The notes under the pieces: generated by a model | Told to the model about the DNA's origin: nothing | Seen by the model: only the letters and a program-made list of their open reading frames with translations | The model's database searches: none | Assembly (NCBI GenBank): GCA_034437075.1 | Contig: DAOTVD010000048.1 | Coordinates: 1 to 7,619, forward strand | Direction of reading: 5' to 3' | Length of the DNA: 7,619 bases | Source of the DNA: DAOTVD01 sp034437075 | Lineage (GTDB): Bacteria; Chloroflexota; Anaerolineae; Aggregatilineales; J027 | Position numbers and translations under genes: made by a program | Shown: piece by piece, positions 1 through 4,581 of the stretch | Position numbering within the stretch: position 1 is the first letter of the stretch | Layout of the letters: every line of letters begins with the position of its first letter

Positions 1-2
1 TG

Positions 3-113
3 GCCGTGGCCACTGGGCGCTACACGGTTGATGAACTCGCGACGCATACGCCCGATGCCGTGCTGGATAATCTGCGTGACCAGGACGGGGTTTGGAGGCT
101 CATCAACGCATGA
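3..113 (+). CDS. C-terminal tail of an unidentified protein (5' truncated by window edge)
   Basis: The frame is open from the window edge to a TGA and gives 36 residues ending in GVWRLINA. The composition is plausible for a real soluble protein tail (GRYTVDELATHTPDAVLDNL), unlike the Arg/Ala/Pro-rich shadow frames over the same bases. Its TGA overlaps the ATG of the sortase gene as ATGA, the usual sign of a translationally coupled operon, which is the main support for this frame. The remnant is too short for a family assignment. It shows no LPXTG-type sorting signal and no C-terminal hydrophobic/charged anchor, so it is not an obvious substrate of the sortase that follows. Confidence 0.6.
   Translation, partial: AVATGRYTVDELATHTPDAVLDNLRDQDGVWRLINA
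94..98 (+). promoter_or_regulatory. Shine-Dalgarno site for the sortase gene
   Basis: GGAGG lies 11 bases before the ATG at 110, inside the end of the upstream gene. It supports the ATG at 110 over the in-frame TTG at 92, which would lie upstream of and across this site. The spacing is slightly long but acceptable. Confidence 0.55.
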
Positions 114-1084
114 GGCCGCCGCAGAATTGGCTTGGCTATGGGGTGATGGGGGTTGGGCTACTCGTGATGGTGGCGGGCGTCGGCGTGCTGGGGTTGCGCC
201 TGGCCGCGCCCGAAACCGCCGCCGAGATTTTCCTGCCGCCTACGGACTTGCCCCCCACGCCGACCCCGGCTTATCTTTCCGGGACGCCCTTGGCCCCGCC
301 GCCGCGCCAAATCGGGGACGCGCCCATCATGCCGCAGATGGCCGTCGCGCCGCCCGATGATACAGACGCGCCCACGCGCCCGCCGCCAGCCACACAGCCC
401 GCGCAGATTGTGCAATTGGCATCCGATACGCCGCCGCCACCGCCCAGCCCGACCGAAACGCCGACGGCATCCCCCAGCCCAAGCGAGACGCGCCCGGCAT
501 CACGCGGCAGCAGCCCCGCGCCGGCCCAGACGGCCACGCCGATCCCGTTTATTACGCCCACGCCCAGCGTCACACCGTCCCCCAGCCCGACATTGGCCTA
601 TCGCCAGCCGGACCGCTTGCTCATCCCCGCGCTGGATTTGGACGCGCCGATTGAGTCCGTCGGCCTGCAACGGATTCAGATTGGCGACGCGGTGTATAGC
701 CAGTGGCAGGTGCCCGAATGGCGCGCGGTGGGCTGGCATGCCAGCAGCGCGGGCCTGGGCCAACCCGGCAACACGGTCTTGAACGGGCATCATAACCAGT
801 TTGGGCATGTGTTTCGTGATCTCATCGACATCCAACCCGGCGATTTGGTGCGCCTGGAAGCGCCGGATGGCTTCGCGCGGGATTACACCATCGTGCAGAG
901 CATCTTATTAGAGGAAGAAGGCCGCAGCACCGCCGAACGGCTCGAAAACGCACGCTGGCTATTGCCCAGCTATGATGAACGTATTACACTGGTCACATGT
1001 TGGCCACCAGACGGACGTTCACATCGGCTGGTGGTGATCGCCTTACCCACAGAGCATATCGGAACAACGAGCGAAACGGAATGA
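110..1084 (+). CDS. Membrane-anchored class E/F-type sortase with long Pro/Thr/Ser-rich stalk
   Basis: Predicted cysteine transpeptidase that cleaves a C-terminal sorting signal and joins surface proteins to a nucleophile. It acts outside the membrane. In the 324-residue product, residues 8-31 form one hydrophobic transmembrane segment (YGVMGVGLLVMVAGVGVLGL), probably a signal anchor. Residues 32-164 are a low-complexity stalk rich in PT, PS and PP. Residues 165-315 are the sortase domain. The catalytic set is visible: His227 in NGHHN, Cys297 in LVTCWPP and Arg306 in SHRLVV. The domain begins with the typical RLLIPALDLDAPIESVGL strand. The start at 110 is chosen for the ATGA overlap with the upstream gene and the GGAGG before it. 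Sortases with this stalked layout are common in Chloroflexota and Actinobacteria. No substrate with a recognisable sorting signal lies in the window, so the real target is unknown. The family call is secure; the subclass is less so. Confidence 0.92.
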   Translation: MRPPQNWLGYGVMGVGLLVMVAGVGVLGLRLAAPETAAEIFLPPTDLPPTPTPAYLSGTPLAPPPRQIGDAPIMPQMAVAPPDDTDAPTRPPPATQPAQIVQLASDTPPPPPSPTETPTASPSPSETRPASRGSSPAPAQTATPIPFITPTPSVTPSPSPTLAYRQPDRLLIPALDLDAPIESVGLQRIQIGDAVYSQWQVPEWRAVGWHASSAGLGQPGNTVLNGHHNQFGHVFRDLIDIQPGDLVRLEAPDGFARDYTIVQSILLEEEGRSTAERLENARWLLPSYDERITLVTCWPPDGRSHRLVVIALPTEHIGTTSETE

Positions 1085-1635
1085 TTGAACAGATGGCACA
1101 AACCGCCCGGCCAGTGCTGGAATGGGGCATTGTACGCCGTGTGCGGCGCAACCACGGCCTAGAACATGCCACCATCCACATGCTAACCCGCCGCCAGCGG
1201 GTCTTGCGCATAGCAGGCCGGGCCGATAATCGTGGTTTCTTCCTGTATGGCGAAACCGACACCGACACAGTACGCGAAGCCGCCGAAGAAGCCCTGGCGC
1301 GTATGAAGCGGGGCGAAGCCAAATGGGCCGTGCATCCCAATTGCGGGACGGGCTTGGTCGTCAGCAGCGCGATGACCAGCGGCGCGGCCTTGTTGGGCCT
1401 GGCGGGCGTCGAGGGCGACCGCCCCGCGCAGTTTTTCGCACGCCTGCCCATGGTCATGTTTTTGACCGTGGTGGCGCTTTTGGCCTCGCGCCCGGCGGGC
1501 TTGTCGATCCAGCGACATATCACGACCTCCGGCATGCCGGGTGATCTGGAAATCGCGCAGGTCATCCGCCGCGAGGTCACCATACCCATGGGTGGTACGC
1601 TGACCGTGCACCGTATTTTGACCCGCAACGGCTAG
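1081..1635 (+). CDS. DUF6391-like membrane protein with HPNCGT motif
   Basis: This 184-residue protein resembles the uncharacterised family I know as DUF6391, found in Cyanobacteria and Chloroflexota. Its function is not known. The N-terminal part carries a histidine-rich motif, NHGLEHATIHML (residues 24-35, His25/29/33). A GFFLYGETDTDTVREAAEEAL stretch follows (about 52-72), then HPNCGT (85-90). After that come two likely membrane segments, about 90-110 (Gly/Ala/Ser-rich) and 119-138 (Phe/Val/Leu-rich). The C-terminal 40 residues look soluble. The clustered His residues plus His85/Cys88 could bind a metal; that is inference. The ATG at 1081 overlaps the sortase TGA as ATGA. The same frame is open further upstream from 997, but that would overlap the sortase catalytic region by 88 bases, so the shorter form is preferred. 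No strong Shine-Dalgarno site is seen, which fits translational coupling to the sortase. Confidence 0.8.
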   Translation: MIEQMAQTARPVLEWGIVRRVRRNHGLEHATIHMLTRRQRVLRIAGRADNRGFFLYGETDTDTVREAAEEALARMKRGEAKWAVHPNCGTGLVVSSAMTSGAALLGLAGVEGDRPAQFFARLPMVMFLTVVALLASRPAGLSIQRHITTSGMPGDLEIAQVIRREVTIPMGGTLTVHRILTRNG

Positions 1636-1643
1636 GTAGGCGT

Positions 1644-2624
1644 ATGAGCAAAGCTGCCGCCCTGTTTTTTGTCGTCCATGGCGAGGACGAGTTCGAGCGC
1701 AAAGCCTGGTTGCAAAACCTGCAAGCCAAGATGAATGACCCCTCGCAAATGAATACGACCGTGCTCAACGGCCCAGAGACAGATGTCGCCTCGGTTTTGA
1801 GCGCGGTCAGCGCGTTTCCATTCTTGGCGGATAAGCGCTTGGTGATCGTGCACGATTTTCTGAGCGACCTAAATAAGCGCTCTGGCGGCAAAGCAGAACT
1901 GCAACGCCTGGTGGAAGCCCTGCCGGGCTTGCCGGACTTCGCGCGCTTGGTCTTCAACGAAAACAAGAAAATCTCGGATAAAAATCCGGTATTGAGCGCC
2001 GCCCGCGCCGAGGCGACCGGCTACGAAAAATGCTTCACCGCGCCAGATAACCCCATGCAATGGATTATCCAACAGGCCGACCGCGAACACGGCGTCACCA
2101 TCGAGCCGCGCGCGGCGGCGGCTCTGGCGTCTGTCATCGGCAAAGATTTGCGCGTGGCCGATAGCGAACTGGCCAAGCTGGCGGCGTATGTCGATTACGC
2201 GCGGCCCATCACCGATGACGATGTCGCGACCATGACGCCCTATGTCGCCGAAGCGAACATCTTCATTATGGTCGATGCCCTGGGCGCGGGGGATGGCCAA
2301 ACCGCGTTGCATCTCTTGCAAAAGCTGCTGACCGAAGGCAAAGAGCCCCTGTACATCCTCAGCATGATTAACCGCCAGTTTCGCCTGCTGATTATGGCCC
2401 AGGCCCATATTGACGCCACGGGCAGCCCGGCGGGGATGGAAAGTATCCCGGATATCAAACCGTTTTTGGTCAAAAAGCTGACTCAGCAATTGGGCCGTTT
2501 TCAGGGCCTGGCCCAACTCGAAGCGCTGTATCGTAAACTGGCCGAAATGGACGACCAGATCAAAACTGGCCAGATCAAAGATGATGTGGCGCTGCATCTT
2601 TTCATCGCGGGGGTGACCCGCTGA
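1644..2624 (+). CDS. holA: DNA polymerase III subunit delta
   Basis: The delta subunit is the wrench of the clamp-loader complex: it binds the beta sliding clamp and opens it so that the clamp can be loaded on primed DNA. At 326 residues it is close to the usual length. It starts with the typical HGEDEFERKAWL (residues 12-23). The conserved FPFLADKRLVIV is at 58-69, and LRVADSELAKLAAYV at 169-183 marks the end of the AAA+-like part. The C-terminal collar domain starts around 205 (IFIMVDALGAGD) and includes the conserved DDQIKTG (303-309). The family lacks a working ATP site, and none is seen here. The ATG is preceded by AGGTAGG that overlaps the stop of the upstream gene, and the gap is only 8 bases. 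It is followed directly by recF. Both proteins work at the beta clamp or replication fork, which makes the pairing sensible. Confidence 0.93.
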   Translation: MSKAAALFFVVHGEDEFERKAWLQNLQAKMNDPSQMNTTVLNGPETDVASVLSAVSAFPFLADKRLVIVHDFLSDLNKRSGGKAELQRLVEALPGLPDFARLVFNENKKISDKNPVLSAARAEATGYEKCFTAPDNPMQWIIQQADREHGVTIEPRAAAALASVIGKDLRVADSELAKLAAYVDYARPITDDDVATMTPYVAEANIFIMVDALGAGDGQTALHLLQKLLTEGKEPLYILSMINRQFRLLIMAQAHIDATGSPAGMESIPDIKPFLVKKLTQQLGRFQGLAQLEALYRKLAEMDDQIKTGQIKDDVALHLFIAGVTR

Positions 2625-3839
2625 ATGCAAATCCAGCACCTATCGCTGAAAAACTTCCGCAATTATGCCCGCCTGGAGCTCGGCTTTCCGCCTGGCAATG
2701 TGTTGGTCTATGGCGAAAACGCGCAGGGCAAAACCAGCTTGCTCGAAGCGCTCTACTACTTGGCGACCTCTAGCACGCCCTATGCGACTTCCGACCGCCA
2801 ACTCATCAACTGGCGCACGAAAGATGATCCGCTACCGTTTGCGCAGGTCAGCGCGGATGTGCTGAGCGCCGACCGCACACTCCATCAACTGAGCATTACA
2901 CTCACCTGGGAAGCCCCCGGCACGCCCGCCGAACGCTTCAAGAAAGAAATTCGCCTAAACAAGGCCGCGCGGCGCCGCGCCGAAATCTTGGGCCTGATTA
3001 CCGTGGTCATGTTCTTGCCGCAAGATTTGCTATTGGTGGAAGGCTCGCCCAGCGAGCGCCGCCGTTATATGAACATGACGCTGAATCAGGTGGATGGGGC
3101 GTATACAGACGCGCTAAACACCTTCGAGAAAGTGCTCACCCAGCGCAACGCGCTTCTGAAACAAATTAGCCGCAACCGCGCGGGCGCGGATGAACTGCTG
3201 TACTGGGACGAACAGCTTACCCAGGCGGCGGCGGTCATCATCGCGGGGCGGCAGCGCTTTCTGCGTGAGATCGAGCACGAGGCCGCCGATATTTACCGCG
3301 CGCTCTCCGGCCATCGGGAGGATTTGCGCCTGGCGTATGTGCCCAGCTTCGAGCCCACCGCCGAAGGCAGCGGCCAACTGTCGTTTGGCATCCCCGGCCT
3401 AGATTTACACCGCCAATTGTCGCCTGCACAGATCGCGCCCCAGTTTGCCGAAGCGCTACACGCCAATCGTTACACAGAGATCGAACGCGGTATGACGCTC
3501 TTTGGCCCACAGCGCGACGAACTGCGCTTTTTCGTCAATGAGCACGATCTGGGGCTGTATGGTTCGCGCGGGCAAGCGCGCACGGCGGTGCTGGCCATCA
3601 AGCTCGCGGAACTGGCCTGGATGGAAGCGCGCATCGGTGAGCCGCCCTTGCTGCTGCTGGACGAAGTCGCCAGCGAGCTAGACGAGCACCGCCGGGCCTA
3701 TCTACTAGAGCAAATCCGGCATATACCCCAAGTGCTGCTGACGACCACCGAACCGGCCATCTTTAACGAGTCGTTTTTGAGCAATGCCACATTATGGAAA
3801 GTGCAGGCGGGGCAGATTGAAGCGTTTGAGCGGGGATAA
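2625..3839 (+). CDS. recF: DNA replication and repair protein RecF
   Basis: RecF is an SMC-like ATPase that binds gapped DNA and, with RecO and RecR, helps load RecA at stalled forks and single-strand gaps. The 404-residue product is slightly longer than the common 360-380. It begins with the characteristic LSLKNFRNYARLEL (residues 6-19). Walker A is GENAQGKTS (30-38). FLPQDLLLVEGSPSERRRYM (130-149) is a RecF hallmark. GPQRDEL (294-300) matches the usual GPHRDDL block with conservative changes. The ABC-type signature is GSRGQART (313-320), Walker B is LLLLDEV (342-348), and the D-loop ELDEHRR follows. The ATG abuts the holA TGA with no gap, and the GGGGGTGA upstream inside holA can serve as ribosome binding site. 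In many bacteria recF sits beside dnaN and gyrB; here it follows holA instead. It is the last gene of the plus-strand unit and converges on tRNA-Gly, with no hairpin terminator visible between them. Confidence 0.95.
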   Translation: MQIQHLSLKNFRNYARLELGFPPGNVLVYGENAQGKTSLLEALYYLATSSTPYATSDRQLINWRTKDDPLPFAQVSADVLSADRTLHQLSITLTWEAPGTPAERFKKEIRLNKAARRRAEILGLITVVMFLPQDLLLVEGSPSERRRYMNMTLNQVDGAYTDALNTFEKVLTQRNALLKQISRNRAGADELLYWDEQLTQAAAVIIAGRQRFLREIEHEAADIYRALSGHREDLRLAYVPSFEPTAEGSGQLSFGIPGLDLHRQLSPAQIAPQFAEALHANRYTEIERGMTLFGPQRDELRFFVNEHDLGLYGSRGQARTAVLAIKLAELAWMEARIGEPPLLLLDEVASELDEHRRAYLLEQIRHIPQVLLTTTEPAIFNESFLSNATLWKVQAGQIEAFERG

Positions 3840-3850
3840 CCTGAGGGAGT

Positions 3851-3861
3851 AAAAACAAAAA
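3851..3861 (-). terminator. T-rich tract after tRNA-Gly, possible termination signal
   Basis: Read on the minus strand, the base after the discriminator begins TTTTTGTTTTT. A T-tract directly behind the stable acceptor stem could end transcription. No separate hairpin is present, so this is a candidate only. The same bases on the plus strand are an A-rich run after recF and would not stop recF transcription. Confidence 0.35.
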
Positions 3862-3932
3862 AGCGGGCAACGAGATTCGAACTCGTGATAACAGCTTGGA
3901 AGGCTGTTGTGTTACCGCTACACCATGCCCGC
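3862..3932 (-). tRNA. tRNA-Gly (anticodon TCC)
   Basis: The minus strand folds into a complete 71-base cloverleaf. The acceptor stem is GCGGGCA pairing with TGCCCGC. The D arm is GTGT-AGCGGTA-ACAC. The anticodon stem is ACAGC/GCTGT with loop CTTCCAA, giving anticodon TCC, which reads GGA and by wobble GGG. A 4-base variable loop follows. The T arm is ACGAG-TTCGAAT-CTCGT, and the discriminator is U, as expected for bacterial tRNA-Gly. CCA is not encoded and must be added by the CCA-adding enzyme. A strong promoter lies just upstream, so the gene is probably its own unit. It faces recF tail to tail across 22 bases. I see no att-site duplication or integrase in this window that would mark an integration event. 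Confidence 0.97.
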
Positions 3933-3943
3933 AGCGTCATTTG

Positions 3944-3973
3944 ATTATAGGAGCCCGGATACCCTGCCGTCAA
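3944..3973 (-). promoter_or_regulatory. Sigma-70-type promoter for tRNA-Gly
   Basis: On the minus strand TTGACG (3973-3968) and a perfect TATAAT (3949-3944) are separated by 18 bases. The -35 box matches TTGACA at five of six positions. Predicted initiation near 3937 leaves only a few bases before the mature 5' end at 3932. This placement and quality fit a stable-RNA promoter. It lies between the 149-residue gene and the tRNA, so the tRNA need not depend on read-through. Confidence 0.8.
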
Positions 3974-4005
3974 GGTATGGCTTTCGGGCAAGGCATCCGC
4001 GCGGG

Positions 4006-4455
4006 TTACATCGGTTTTTTGAACGCCTCTAGCAGCGCTTTGGGGGGCCGGGCCTGGTCTTGGCCCGCGCCATCGGCAGGAATCAGCGTAATCGTGAGTT
4101 GGTAATCGAAATTGCCCCAGCCGAGATGCTCGTTTTTCTCGTTGGGTGTGCCTTCTGTTTGCCAACCCAGGGCTTCTTGTTGGCGGACGATTTCATCGCG
4201 CTCGGCGGTCATCAGCGGCGCGTTGGCGAGCTCGGGCCCATTGCGAAATTCTTTGACGCGGTCGCGATGATTGCCATAGACATACTGTAGCGGATACACG
4301 AAGCCATCGTGCTCCCGGCGTCCGTCGCCCAACCGAAAAATCGGCACGCGCTCGACCCGCCCATCAGCGCTATGAAAATGCATACTCAGCGATTCTTGAG
4401 TCAGCGCGCCTTTTTCCCGAAAGGCCTTGTGCACAATATCAATGCGGTTGAACAT
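4006..4455 (-). CDS. Hypothetical protein, 149 residues
   Basis: I do not recognise this protein. It looks genuinely coding: the composition is balanced, unlike the shadow frames on the other strand, and it fills the space between two well-defined minus-strand genes. It is soluble, with no signal peptide or membrane segment. The N-terminal half has a likely beta-rich stretch (SMHFHSADGRVERVPIFRLG, about 24-43) followed by DGFVYPLQYVYGN. The middle is charged and probably helical (MTAERDEIVRQQEALGWQ). The C-terminal half has a strand-like NFDYQLTITLIPADG and ends in a charged tail KALLEAFKKPM. Translation most likely starts at the ATG at 4455. The nearest Shine-Dalgarno-like AAGGA is 13 bases away, longer than usual, and no better in-frame start is seen. 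It has its own candidate promoter and may be regulated through the leader hairpin. Confidence 0.75.
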   Translation of the reverse strand: MFNRIDIVHKAFREKGALTQESLSMHFHSADGRVERVPIFRLGDGRREHDGFVYPLQYVYGNHRDRVKEFRNGPELANAPLMTAERDEIVRQQEALGWQTEGTPNEKNEHLGWGNFDYQLTITLIPADGAGQDQARPPKALLEAFKKPM

Positions 4456-4473
4456 AAGGCATTCTTTTTCCTT

Positions 4474-4488
4474 GGCAGCCAGGCTGCC
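4474..4488 (-). promoter_or_regulatory. Small perfect hairpin in the leader of the 149-residue gene
   Basis: GGCAGC-CTG-GCTGCC on the minus strand forms a 6-bp stem with a 3-base loop. It sits just before the AAGGAAAAAG ribosome-binding region and downstream of the predicted transcription start. It could be an operator or a leader structure that affects translation. No U-tract follows, so a simple intrinsic terminator is unlikely. Function is inferred from position only. Confidence 0.4.
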
Positions 4489-4505
4489 TCAACAGCTTTT
4501 CGAGC

Positions 4506-4534
4506 ATCATACACCTATTATCCGCAGGGCGCAA
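4506..4534 (-). promoter_or_regulatory. Candidate sigma-70 promoter for the 149-residue gene
   Basis: On the minus strand TTGCGC (4534-4529) and TATGAT (4511-4506) are separated by exactly 17 bases. The -10 box matches five of six consensus positions and the -35 only three. Predicted initiation near 4499 gives a leader of about 45 bases. The position between a long operon and a separate gene makes a promoter expected here. Confidence 0.5.
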
Positions 4535-4557
4535 TAGCGCTGGCGTAAAGGTTAACG

Positions 4558-4581
4558 CTAGGGTTACAAATGGGTAACTAG
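4558..4581 (-). repeat. Imperfect inverted repeat over the stop codon of the metallopeptidase/VWA gene
   Basis: GTTAC (4563-4567) and GTAAC (4574-4578) pair around a 6-base loop, and CTA/TAG extend the arms across a 2-base bulge. The TAG stop (4580-4578 on the minus strand) lies within it. No U-tract follows, so a rho-independent terminator is not supported. It may protect the 3' end of the transcript or be chance. Confidence 0.3.

Noticed and set aside
200..600. Repetitive C-rich stretch in the sortase gene as a possible tandem repeat or CRISPR-like element
   Set aside because: The repetition comes from Pro, Thr and Ser codons in the stalk. There is no regular unit length or spacer structure.
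993..1628. A 211-codon minus-strand open frame opposite the HPNCGT protein
   Set aside because: The plus-strand protein carries family motifs and fits the operon spacing. The minus frame is Arg/Ser-rich and shadow-like.
1869..2639. A 256-codon open frame antisense to holA
   Set aside because: It lies wholly over the clearly recognised holA and has the Arg/Gln/His-rich composition of a mirror frame in GC-rich DNA.
3862..3932. tRNA-Gly as an attachment site for an integrated element
   Set aside because: No integrase, no second copy of the tRNA 3' end and no phage or island genes are seen in the window.
3698..4165. A 155-codon open frame on the minus strand spanning the tRNA-Gly
   Set aside because: It runs through the tRNA, its promoter, the recF 3' end and the end of the 149-residue gene, and its composition is poor. 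It is a by-product of open frames, not a gene.
4060..4548. Plus-strand open frames over the 149-residue gene (4060-4290 and 4309-4548)
   Set aside because: They are short, lack good ribosome binding sites and overlap the longer, better-composed minus-strand frame.
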